DNA of 8,653 nt from an uncultured Actinomyces sp. (GTDB taxonomy: Bacteria; Actinomycetota; Actinomycetes; Actinomycetales; Actinomycetaceae): assembly GCA_900554605.1 (NCBI GenBank), contig USHU01000033.1, positions 1 through 8,653 on the forward strand. The letters run 5' to 3'. A model generated the notes under the pieces. The model ran no database searches, had not been told where the DNA came from, and saw only the letters and a list, made by a program, of their open reading frames with translations. Every line of letters begins with the position of its first letter. Position 1 is the first letter of the stretch. The translations under genes were made by a program, and so were the position numbers. This document shows positions 1-7,065 of the stretch, piece after piece.

Positions 1-716
1 ATGTGATGGAGATGGCTCCACAGGCACCGGGACGTATCGTCACCTTCTCTGCCGCCGGAAATACGGAGGCCGAGGTCTGGGCTGAAGACCTTCACCTTGA
101 TGAGCAGGGGAGGGCTGTTTTTAATCTTCATTTAGACGGTCTCACTTTCCCAATGCATCTTGGTTTGGTCGGTATCCATCACGTCTCAAATGCTTGCGCG
201 GCAATCGCAGGCGCGTGGGTTTTGGGAATCGCGCCGGAAAAGGCTTGCGCGGCTGTTAATGGCCAAGGGGCGTCGAGTCCTCATCGCATGAGCATTCACG
301 AACTCGAGCTTGACGGTCAGCACATCACTCTCATCGACGATTCCTACAACGCGAACTTGGATTCCTTCCGAGCAGGATGCCGTGCTGCTGCCGATCTGGC
401 AGCAAGGCGCCCCCTGATCATTGTCGCCGGTGGAATTCTTGAACTTGGCGAGGCCTCGGAAGAAACGCATCGCGAAGTTGCGCGGTTCTTTGAAGGTGCG
501 GGTGCGCGCTGCGTGCTTGCTCTCGGCGATGAATCTCAGTTCTACTTCAGTGAGCGAGGCGAGGACGACACACATCGTCGCTTCCGGAATGTTGACGAGG
601 TAATCGACGCTCTGCGCGGCATACTGGAAGATAATGCCGTCGTGTTCATTAAGGGATCCAACGGCTCCGGTGCATGGAAAGTTGCCGATCGCCTAGTGGA
701 GGAGGGCACTTTATGA
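1..716 (+). CDS. murF: MurF, UDP-MurNAc-tripeptide--D-Ala-D-Ala ligase (5' truncated by window)
   Basis: Cytoplasmic ATP-dependent ligase that adds D-Ala-D-Ala to the UDP-MurNAc-tripeptide, the last soluble step of peptidoglycan precursor synthesis. About 237 codons are visible, in the frame starting at base 3, roughly the C-terminal half of a protein usually near 450-480 residues. The N-terminal part with the ATP P-loop lies outside the window. Numbering from base 3, the Mur-ligase motifs seen are GIHHVSN (57-63, the GxHNxxN region), HRM (94-96), IDDSYNAN (111-118, the strongest MurF signature), GGILELG (143-149, usually GDMLELG) and IKGSNGSG (216-223, usually KGSR). The last two differ from the common form. 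The stop codon TGA at 714-716 overlaps the mraY start by four bases. Family assignment rests on the DDSYNAN motif, the overall domain 2-3 pattern and the position before mraY. Confidence 0.94.
   Translation, partial: VMEMAPQAPGRIVTFSAAGNTEAEVWAEDLHLDEQGRAVFNLHLDGLTFPMHLGLVGIHHVSNACAAIAGAWVLGIAPEKACAAVNGQGASSPHRMSIHELELDGQHITLIDDSYNANLDSFRAGCRAAADLAARRPLIIVAGGILELGEASEETHREVARFFEGAGARCVLALGDESQFYFSERGEDDTHRRFRNVDEVIDALRGILEDNAVVFIKGSNGSGAWKVADRLVEEGTL
698..706 (+). promoter_or_regulatory. Ribosome binding site of mraY
   Basis: GGAGGAGGG lies inside the end of murF, 6 bases before the ATG at 713. It is the strongest Shine-Dalgarno match in the window. It decides the mraY start in favour of 713 over an in-frame ATG at 674, which would add 13 residues before the hydrophobic N-terminus. 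Confidence 0.8.
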
Positions 717-1798
717 TTGGGCTCATTATTGCCTTTGCAGTTGCTTTAGTCCTTTCGATTTCCCTCACCCCGGTCCTGATCCATTACCTGATCCGGCACC
801 AATACGGGCAGTTTATTCGCCAAGACGGGCCGACCGCGCACATGACAAAGCGCGGGACACCCACAATGGGTGGCCTGGTTATTATCCTGGCGACGGTCAT
901 TGCCTGGCTGGCTGGAAACCTGATTAATGGCCATTCGCCTTCTTGGTCAGGCTGGCTTCTTGTTTTCCTCTTTGTTGGTATCGGATTCATCGGCCTTCTT
1001 GATGACGCCCTCAAGATCATGCACCAGCGCTCTCTGGGGCTGCATGCATGGGCAAAGATCGTTGGTCAGGTTGCTATTGCCTCACTCTTCACGTGGGGAA
1101 TCGTGGTCAGGCCGAATGTCCATGGTCGTACTCCTGGAATCTTCGATATCTCAATGACGCGCCCCCTGGGATTGACCTTCACGCAATGGGGAATTCTCGC
1201 TGCCGTGGTTCTCATTGTCATCTGGGTGAATTTCATCGTCGCCGCATGGTCGAATGCAGTGAACCTGACAGACGGCTTGGACGGCCTTGCTGCTGGTGCG
1301 GGTATCTTTGTTTTCGTCTCCTACACCTTCATCTCTTATTTCCAGCTGCTCCAATCCTGTTGGGGCGATACGGTCAATATCTCCGCTTGCTACACCACAC
1401 GTGATCCTCTTTCCCTCGCAATTTTCTGCACATCTTTGGTTGGTGCTCTTGCTGGGTTCCTGTGGTGGAATGCATCTCCTGCTCAAATCTTCATGGGAGA
1501 TACCGGCTCGCAAGCAATTGGTGCGGCGCTCGCCGGAGTGTCGATTCTGACCGACACAGAGTTCCTTGCCGTACTGATCGGCGGTCTCTACGTTCTGACA
1601 ACGCTCTCCGACGTGATCCAGATCAGCGTCTTCAAGATGACCCACAAACGAGTCTTCCGTATGGCTCCTTTGCATCATCACTTTGAGCTCAAGGGCTGGA
1701 AAGAAATCACGATCGTTATTCGTTTCTGGCTCATTGCCGCGCTCTTCGCGGTGATGGGTGCCGGTTTGTTCTATGCAGAATGGGTGTCTCGACTGTGA
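713..1798 (+). CDS. mraY: MraY, phospho-N-acetylmuramoyl-pentapeptide-transferase
   Basis: Integral membrane enzyme that transfers phospho-MurNAc-pentapeptide from UDP to undecaprenyl phosphate, forming lipid I. The protein has 361 residues, the usual length, with about ten hydrophobic segments starting at residue 2. Conserved motifs are visible in order: DGPTAHMTKRGTPTMGG (38-54), LLDDALK (95-101, with the catalytic-site Asp pair D97-D98), NAVNLTDGLDGLAAG (181-195), FMGDTGS (260-266, with D263) and PLHHHFELKGW (319-329, the His triplet). The GDTGS motif is followed by Q-A-I-G where L-A-L-G is usual. A loop near 212-230 carries two cysteines before RDPLSLA. The start ATG at 713 overlaps the murF stop (ATGA) and has a strong ribosome binding site. 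The downstream junction is a GTGA overlap with murD. The call is close to certain. Confidence 0.98.
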   Translation: MIGLIIAFAVALVLSISLTPVLIHYLIRHQYGQFIRQDGPTAHMTKRGTPTMGGLVIILATVIAWLAGNLINGHSPSWSGWLLVFLFVGIGFIGLLDDALKIMHQRSLGLHAWAKIVGQVAIASLFTWGIVVRPNVHGRTPGIFDISMTRPLGLTFTQWGILAAVVLIVIWVNFIVAAWSNAVNLTDGLDGLAAGAGIFVFVSYTFISYFQLLQSCWGDTVNISACYTTRDPLSLAIFCTSLVGALAGFLWWNASPAQIFMGDTGSQAIGAALAGVSILTDTEFLAVLIGGLYVLTTLSDVIQISVFKMTHKRVFRMAPLHHHFELKGWKEITIVIRFWLIAALFAVMGAGLFYAEWVSRL

Positions 1799-3261
1799 AT
1801 TGGCAGGGCCGTTTCGCAATCCTTGGGTGGGGAGTATCAGGAAAGGCATCTGCTCGCGCGCTGCTTGCGCGTGGTGCGCAGCTGCGTGCGTTTGACGGGC
1901 GTAGCCCTGATACCTCTTCTCACGGTGAAGCGCTAACTCCCGCTCAGCCAGACGAGCTGACTGATGTTGAGGTCGTCTACAACGCGGATGCTCATGCCCT
2001 CTCATGCGAGGCAATTGCATGGAACCCTGATTGCATCGTTGTTTCTCCTGGAATTCCCGCACACCACCCGATTTTTTCTGCTTCTCAAGATGCTGGCATC
2101 CCTGTCATCGGCGAAGTTGAACTTGCGTGGCGTCTACAAGAAGATTCTTCTCATGCGGGACGGCCCTGGCTGTGCGTGACTGGGACGAATGGCAAGACCA
2201 CGACCGTTGGCATGCTGGGTTCTATTTTGCGTGCCTCCGGAGCTCGAGTCGCTGAAGTTGGCAACATTGGTTTGCCGATTTGCGAGGCCGTTGATACCGA
2301 TGCGGAGGTTTTCGCCGTCGAGCTTTCCTCCTTCCAGTTGCACACGGTTTCTACGGTTTCTCCTTTGGCTTCGGTGTGCCTCAATGTTGACGCTGATCAC
2401 CTTGATTGGCACGGTAGTGCGGAAGCCTATGCAGCGGACAAAGCAAAGGTCTACCACGCAACGCAAGTAGCTTGCTTCTATCCCTCTTCTGATATCGAGA
2501 TCGAGCACATGGTCGCCGAGGCAGACGTCATTGAAGGTGCTCGCGCTATCGGTCTGACCCTTGGGATTCCGTCGATTTCTCAAGTGGGATGGGTTGAAGA
2601 TGCGCTGGTGGAACGAGCTTTCGTGGAAAGGCGCCATATGCAGGCGCAATTCCTCGCCGAAGTTGATGACCTGCGTATTGCATACCACGATGGGGTAACA
2701 GATGCCGCGCGCATGGATGCCACTGCCGCCGCTGGCCTCGCTCGCGCTTATGGAGTGAATCCGGAGGCAGTTGCTCAGGGGCTTCGTGACTTCCATCCTG
2801 CTGATCACCGACGTGCGGTGATCTCTCACGCCGCGGACGTTACGTGGATTGATGATTCCAAGGCAACAAATGCTCATGCCGCTGCGGCTTCTCTGCGTGG
2901 AATTACTCCAGGAACAGCTATCTGGATTGCCGGGGGAGATACAAAGGGCCAAGAATTTGGCGACCTTGTCGCAAAAATTGCTCCTCAACTGCGCGGAGTC
3001 GTTGTCATTGGGGAAGACCGCAGTGCGATCCTTCGTGCGCTCGCGCAATATGCGCCGACAGTTCCCTTCGTTGAAGTTGATGGACACGAAGACTGGATGT
3101 TCTCCGTTGTGAATGAGGCCGTTGCCCTCTCGCGCCCCGGAGATACTGTTGTGCTTGCACCGGCCTGTGCGTCGTGGGATCAATTCCGCTCTTACGCCCA
3201 GCGCGGGGAGATTTTCCGCGAGGCGGTCGCGCGCCTTGAAGCTAATTGGGCTGCCCAATGA
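1795..3261 (+). CDS. murD: MurD, UDP-MurNAc-L-alanine--D-glutamate ligase
   Basis: Cytoplasmic ATP-dependent ligase adding D-Glu to UDP-MurNAc-L-Ala. With the GTG start at 1795 it has 488 residues. Domain 1 is a Rossmann fold (ILGWGVSG, 9-16). The ATP P-loop VTGTNGKTTT is at 128-137, GNIGLP at 156-161, ELSSFQL at 176-182, DHLDWH at 201-206, and the likely carbamylated lysine is K216 (in ADKAKVY). Domain 3 has DHRRAV (337-342), IDDSKATNA (352-360), GGDTKG (380-385) and APACASWDQFRSYAQRG (455-471). The GxHNxxN motif expected just before residue 315 is not recognisable; the region reads GVTDAARMDATAAA. GTG at 1795 was chosen because it makes the 4-base GTGA overlap seen elsewhere in this cluster and has a weak GGGTG 8 bases upstream. 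An ATG at 1780, five codons earlier, remains possible. The far end overlaps ftsW (ATGA). Confidence 0.95.
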   Translation: MNWQGRFAILGWGVSGKASARALLARGAQLRAFDGRSPDTSSHGEALTPAQPDELTDVEVVYNADAHALSCEAIAWNPDCIVVSPGIPAHHPIFSASQDAGIPVIGEVELAWRLQEDSSHAGRPWLCVTGTNGKTTTVGMLGSILRASGARVAEVGNIGLPICEAVDTDAEVFAVELSSFQLHTVSTVSPLASVCLNVDADHLDWHGSAEAYAADKAKVYHATQVACFYPSSDIEIEHMVAEADVIEGARAIGLTLGIPSISQVGWVEDALVERAFVERRHMQAQFLAEVDDLRIAYHDGVTDAARMDATAAAGLARAYGVNPEAVAQGLRDFHPADHRRAVISHAADVTWIDDSKATNAHAAAASLRGITPGTAIWIAGGDTKGQEFGDLVAKIAPQLRGVVVIGEDRSAILRALAQYAPTVPFVEVDGHEDWMFSVVNEAVALSRPGDTVVLAPACASWDQFRSYAQRGEIFREAVARLEANWAAQ

Positions 3262-4535
3262 CCTCTCTTCTTGAGCGTCTCCATATTCCTCGCTTCGAAT
3301 TTGCACGGCGAAATGAGGAAGATAAGGTCTACTCGCCTGTAGCGACCTACTATCTCATTGCTCTACCTGCACTGATTTTGACGCTATTCGGCTTGGTCAT
3401 GGGCTTTTCTGCATCAGCAGTTACGACGATCTCCCAAGGTGGTAGCCCATACAGTACCTTCGCTCGTCAGCTCGCAATTACCGGAATCTCATTCTTAGTC
3501 GCAGCGATCATCATTCAACGTATTCCCTCATCGCTGTGGTACCGAGCGGCACCTCTGGTTTTCCTGATCGCACTCGGTTTTCAAGGCCTCGTCTTGACTC
3601 CTTTGGCTGCTTCTCAAGGCGGCAATACCAACTGGGTGTCTCTCCCAGGGCTGGGAACCTTCCAGCCATCTGAGTTCCTCAAGCTTGCTCTGATCATCGC
3701 CCTTGGAAGGGTGCTGACTCGAGAAGGCGCAAGGCGCCAAGACTGGAAGCAAATGGCGGTCACGGTGGGCGGCACTGCATTTCTCGCTCTTGTTGACGTC
3801 ATGCTGGGCAAGGACATGGGAACCGCAATGGTCATGGCAGCGGGAGCTGCCGGAGCAGTGTGGGTTGCAGGATTGCCCAAGCGGTGGTTCCTCACCATCG
3901 CAGCAGCTGTGATTCCTTTGGGAGTATTCCTTGTCTTCCAAAACCCAACGCGTTTGAAGCGTATTGCTGCGGTCATGCCGTGGAATCGTCCCGCACGGAA
4001 CCTGTCTGCTCCCGAACAGATTGACCACGCGCTGTGGGCATTGGGATCGGGCGGCCTAACCGGTCTTGGACCGGGGGCATCGCGCGAGAAATGGAATTAC
4101 CTCCAGGCCGCGCACACAGACTTTATCTTGGCGATTATCGGCGAAGAGTTTGGCCTTTTGGGGTCCCTCACCGTTATTACGTGCCTGTGCCTGATGATTT
4201 GGGGAATGCTTCGGCTCATTCGCACCACGAACTCATTCTTCGCCGCCATCATCACCGGTGGCGTTGCGACGTGGATTGGGATCCAGGCCTTCATTAATAT
4301 CGCTTCTGTGACAGGGATGGGGCCCGTTATTGGTGTTCCTCTTCCCCTTGTTTCATATGGCGGATCCTCATATCTCTTTACGGTCTCTGCGATTGCCGTC
4401 GTTGCTGCCTGCGCACGCGAGAATGCAGGAATGACAATGGGCCTGAAATTCTCGAGTTTGCGTGACCCCCGCGTCTCGTCGCGGCGTCGTCATCCCGGAA
4501 AGAAACGTCAACGCTCGACGGAAGGAACACGATGA
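3258..4535 (+). CDS. ftsW: FtsW, SEDS-family septal peptidoglycan glycosyltransferase
   Basis: Polytopic membrane protein of the SEDS family that polymerises lipid II at the division site together with a class B penicillin-binding protein. It has 425 residues and about ten hydrophobic segments between residues 31 and 388. Visible motifs are NWVSLPGLGTFQPSEFLKLA (124-143), GKDMGTAMV (184-192), GLGPGASREKWNYLQAAHTD (269-288), where D288 in HTDFI matches the catalytic Asp of SEDS enzymes, IIGEEFGLLG (293-302), and NIASVTGMGPVIGVPLPLVS (347-366) followed by YGGSS (367-371). This pattern, with VTGMGPVIGVPLP, fits FtsW rather than RodA, and the location between murD and murG agrees. The tail from about 397 is basic and hydrophilic, probably cytoplasmic. 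The start ATG at 3258 overlaps the murD stop (ATGA). A TTG four codons earlier (3246) is less likely. The ribosome binding site is weak, so coupling to murD is likely. Confidence 0.96.
   Translation: MTSLLERLHIPRFEFARRNEEDKVYSPVATYYLIALPALILTLFGLVMGFSASAVTTISQGGSPYSTFARQLAITGISFLVAAIIIQRIPSSLWYRAAPLVFLIALGFQGLVLTPLAASQGGNTNWVSLPGLGTFQPSEFLKLALIIALGRVLTREGARRQDWKQMAVTVGGTAFLALVDVMLGKDMGTAMVMAAGAAGAVWVAGLPKRWFLTIAAAVIPLGVFLVFQNPTRLKRIAAVMPWNRPARNLSAPEQIDHALWALGSGGLTGLGPGASREKWNYLQAAHTDFILAIIGEEFGLLGSLTVITCLCLMIWGMLRLIRTTNSFFAAIITGGVATWIGIQAFINIASVTGMGPVIGVPLPLVSYGGSSYLFTVSAIAVVAACARENAGMTMGLKFSSLRDPRVSSRRRHPGKKRQRSTEGTR
4520..4526 (+). promoter_or_regulatory. Ribosome binding site of murG
   Basis: GGAAGGA lies 5 bases before the ATG at 4532, within the last codons of ftsW. 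It supports this start, which also forms the ATGA overlap with the ftsW stop. Confidence 0.7.
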
Positions 4536-5662
4536 GTGAGAAGATCGTTCTTGCTGGCGGTGGAACAGCGGGGCATGTGAACCCCCTGCTCGCAACGGCC
4601 CTTGAACTGCGTTCACGCGGGTACGAGGTTGTCGCGCTTGGAACGAAACAGGGCTTGGAAACGACCCTTGTTCCGACAGCGGGCATCGAACTTGTGACAA
4701 TTGAACGCGTCCCTCTTCCCCGGAAGCCTTCCCTGCAGTTCTTCTCATTGCCGCGTCGCATGAAGCAAGCCATTGCTCAGTGTCGCTCGGTCCTCCAGGG
4801 GGCACAGGCACTTGTTGGTTTTGGCGGATATGTGTCCACGCCTGCTTATCTTGCCGCCCGTAAAATGGGCATTCCGATCATCATCCACGAGCAAAATGCG
4901 CGGCCGGGTCTGGCTAATCGCGTAGGAGCTCGCTGGGCCTCGGCTTTGGGCCTGACTTTCCCCTCGACACCGCTGATTGCCAAGCAAGGAATTACGGAAG
5001 TGACGGGCTTGCCGCTTCGCCCTGCCATCCAGGAGCTGGCCGCTACTCGCTCCAGTGAGGAAGGACGCCTCGCTGCACGCGAGCAGGCGGCCTCGAGGTT
5101 GGGAATTGATCCGAAGATGGAGACTCTCCTCATCACCGGAGGATCTCTTGGCGCTCTCAACGTTAATCGTGCGATGATTGCCGCGGCCGCGCAGCTTCCG
5201 CTAAACGTACAAGTGCTTCACTTGACTGGGAAGGGCAAGGATCAGGAAGTTTCTCAGGCGGTGTCTGCAGCTGGCGTTGCACAACGCTGGCACGTGATTG
5301 ATTACCTCTCAACAATGGAGGACGCGCTAGCTGTCGCTGACCTTGTTGTCTGCCGTTCAGGAGCAGGCACTGTCGCCGAGATGACCGCTCTGGGATTGCC
5401 GTGCGTATATGTTCCGCTTCCTATCGGTAATGGAGAGCAGAAGCTTAATGCCGCTGACCACGTTGCTCATGGTGGGGCTCTTCTCGTGGCCGACTCGGAT
5501 CTGAATGCCAACTACGTTCGTGAGAAGATCTTCCCCCTGCTCGGAAGCACAGAATTGCAGCAGATGGCGCAGGCATCGCGAGCTCTGGCTCAACCCGATG
5601 GCGCGCTTAAACTTGCCGACCTGATCGAATCGACTCTTCATGGGAAGAAGGCTGAAAAGTGA
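4532..5662 (+). CDS. murG: MurG, undecaprenyl-PP-MurNAc-pentapeptide GlcNAc transferase
   Basis: Membrane-associated GT-B fold glycosyltransferase that adds GlcNAc from UDP-GlcNAc to lipid I, giving lipid II on the inner face of the membrane. It has 376 residues, a normal length. The N-terminal acceptor domain shows the glycine-rich loop GGGTAGHVNP (9-18), GFGGYVSTPA (97-106) and HEQNARPGLANR (119-130). The C-terminal donor domain shows ITGGSLGALNVNR (201-213), CRSGAGTVAEMTALGLP (274-290, nucleotide-sugar binding) and PLPIGNGEQKLNAADH (295-310), where actinobacterial enzymes keep the GNGEQ form. No transmembrane segment is seen, as expected. The start ATG at 4532 overlaps the ftsW stop and has a good ribosome binding site. 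The stop overlaps the GTG start of murC. It works directly after MraY and supplies the substrate of FtsW, its upstream neighbour. The call is close to certain. Confidence 0.98.
   Translation: MSEKIVLAGGGTAGHVNPLLATALELRSRGYEVVALGTKQGLETTLVPTAGIELVTIERVPLPRKPSLQFFSLPRRMKQAIAQCRSVLQGAQALVGFGGYVSTPAYLAARKMGIPIIIHEQNARPGLANRVGARWASALGLTFPSTPLIAKQGITEVTGLPLRPAIQELAATRSSEEGRLAAREQAASRLGIDPKMETLLITGGSLGALNVNRAMIAAAAQLPLNVQVLHLTGKGKDQEVSQAVSAAGVAQRWHVIDYLSTMEDALAVADLVVCRSGAGTVAEMTALGLPCVYVPLPIGNGEQKLNAADHVAHGGALLVADSDLNANYVREKIFPLLGSTELQQMAQASRALAQPDGALKLADLIESTLHGKKAEK
5642..5650 (+). promoter_or_regulatory. Ribosome binding site of murC
   Basis: GGGAAGAAG followed by G (AAGAAGG core) ends 8 bases before the GTG at 5659. 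It lies in the last codons of murG and supports the non-ATG start of murC. Confidence 0.6.
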
Positions 5663-7065
5663 GTACCTCACATCGCTTCCACCTGATCGGTATCGGCGGC
5701 GCTGGAATGTCAGTGGTCGCAGAGCTTTTGAAAGATCGAGGCCTTGAGGTCTCGGGATCCGATCAAAAGGATTCACCGGTCTTGGACCACCTACGCAGCG
5801 TGGGTGTGAAGGTTTTCGTCGGCCACGATGCTTCGCATGTTCCCGAAGATAGCGTTGTTGTCGTTTCGACCGCTGTCCGAGAGACAAATCCAGAACTTGC
5901 TTATGCCCGCAAAAAAGGGCTGAGAGTTATCCATCGATCTCAAGCTCTTGCTCTGGCCGCTAGCGGCATGCGTTTCGTTGCGGTTGCAGGCGCTCATGGA
6001 AAAACGACGACCTCGGGAATGCTCTCAATGGCCCTGCGTCAGGCGGGCGCTGATCCTTCGATTGCGGTTGGGTCTGTCATCCCTGAACTTGGTTCGGGAG
6101 CTCACTTGGGCAGTGGAGATATTTTCGTTGCCGAGGCCGATGAATCCGACGGCTCTTTCCTGAACTACACGCCGTGGATCGAAATCGTTACCAATGTCGA
6201 GCCCGATCACTTGGACCGCTATGGAAGTCGCGAGGCCTTTGAACAAGTTTTCGTTGACTTCGTTGGGTGTCTTCGTGACGGCGGAACACTTGTGTGCTGC
6301 GGTGAGGACGCGGGGAGCGCTCGCCTTGCTCGTTACGCGAAAGGACGCGGTATTGATACCGTGACCTACGGGCGTGAAGGACAGGAAAGCCCTGAACTTG
6401 GTGCGCCCTGCGATGTCGTCATCAAAGACGCGACAACCGATGGACACGTCGCATCGGCTCAAGTTTTGTGGAACGCAGAAACGGTCGAGATTAACCTGCG
6501 TGTCCCGGGCCTGCACAACATTGTGAATGCTGTGGCCGCGTGGATTGCTGGCGTTCGTTTGGGTATCGAGGGGCATCTCATGGCTTCCTCGCTCACTGCT
6601 TTCAGCGGGACTTCTCGTCGTTTTGAATTCAAGGGGGAAAACGGCGGACGTCGGCTCTTTGATGACTATGCGCATCACCCCACGGAGGTCGCAGCAGCCA
6701 TTACCCAAGCCCGCAGTGCAGCTGGGAATGGGGACGTAAGCGTTGTTTTCCAGCCTCACTTGTATTCGCGGACCCAGTCTTTCGCGGAGCGTTTTGCCGA
6801 TGCACTTTCTCATGCGGATCACGTCTATGTCTGTGACATCTACGGAGCACGTGAAGACCCTGTTCCGGGCGTTGACTCGACTCTCATCACTTCGCACCTG
6901 CCGAAGGCACGCTACGTCCCTGACATGCATGAGGCCGCTCGTTTGGCTGCTCGAGAGGTTAGTGAAGGGGGAATTCTCCTAACCATGGGTGCCGGATCGA
7001 TTACCCAATGCGATCAGGATGTGCTCGATGAGTGGGAACACGACGGCGCTGGGAGTGCTCAGTGA
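5659..7065 (+). CDS. murC: MurC, UDP-N-acetylmuramate--L-alanine ligase
   Basis: Cytoplasmic ATP-dependent ligase that starts the stem peptide by joining L-Ala to UDP-MurNAc. It has 468 residues, a usual length. Domain 1 has the MurC signature HLIGIGGAGMSVVAEL (8-23). Domain 2 has the P-loop VAGAHGKTTTSGML (109-122), EADESDGSF (159-167), NVEPDHLDRYGS (179-190) and VPGLHNIVNAVAA (282-294). Domain 3 has the MurC-specific DDYAHHPTEV (335-344), FQPHLYSRT (364-372), DIYGAREDP (393-401) and TMGAGSI (442-448). All expected motifs are intact, which makes the divergence seen in MurD and MurF easier to notice. The start is GTG at 5659, overlapping the murG stop (GTGA), with AAGAAGG upstream. The stop overlaps the GTG start of ftsQ. 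The enzyme acts first in the pathway although its gene lies late in the cluster, as is normal for dcw operons. Confidence 0.98.
   Translation: MSTSHRFHLIGIGGAGMSVVAELLKDRGLEVSGSDQKDSPVLDHLRSVGVKVFVGHDASHVPEDSVVVVSTAVRETNPELAYARKKGLRVIHRSQALALAASGMRFVAVAGAHGKTTTSGMLSMALRQAGADPSIAVGSVIPELGSGAHLGSGDIFVAEADESDGSFLNYTPWIEIVTNVEPDHLDRYGSREAFEQVFVDFVGCLRDGGTLVCCGEDAGSARLARYAKGRGIDTVTYGREGQESPELGAPCDVVIKDATTDGHVASAQVLWNAETVEINLRVPGLHNIVNAVAAWIAGVRLGIEGHLMASSLTAFSGTSRRFEFKGENGGRRLFDDYAHHPTEVAAAITQARSAAGNGDVSVVFQPHLYSRTQSFAERFADALSHADHVYVCDIYGAREDPVPGVDSTLITSHLPKARYVPDMHEAARLAAREVSEGGILLTMGAGSITQCDQDVLDEWEHDGAGSAQ
7051..7055 (+). promoter_or_regulatory. Ribosome binding site of ftsQ
   Basis: GGGAG lies 6 bases before the GTG at 7062, inside the end of murC. 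It favours this start over an in-frame GTG at 7032, ten codons earlier. Confidence 0.55.

Noticed and set aside
674..712. Upstream ATG extension of mraY
   Set aside because: It would add 13 hydrophilic residues overlapping murF further; the ATG at 713 has a much better ribosome binding site and the protein then begins with the usual hydrophobic segment.
1151..2062. Antisense open frame of about 303 codons across mraY and murD
   Set aside because: It runs opposite two well-conserved genes, its translation looks like no known family and is rich in Arg, Gln, His and Cys as shadow frames usually are, and no supporting start signal was recognised.
2134..3306. Antisense open frame of about 390 codons opposite murD
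   Set aside because: Covered by murD with all its motifs; no recognisable domain or promoter. Long minus-strand open frames are expected in moderately GC-rich coding DNA.
6025..6930. Antisense open frame of about 301 codons opposite murC
   Set aside because: Shadow of murC; composition is not protein-like and there is no family resemblance.
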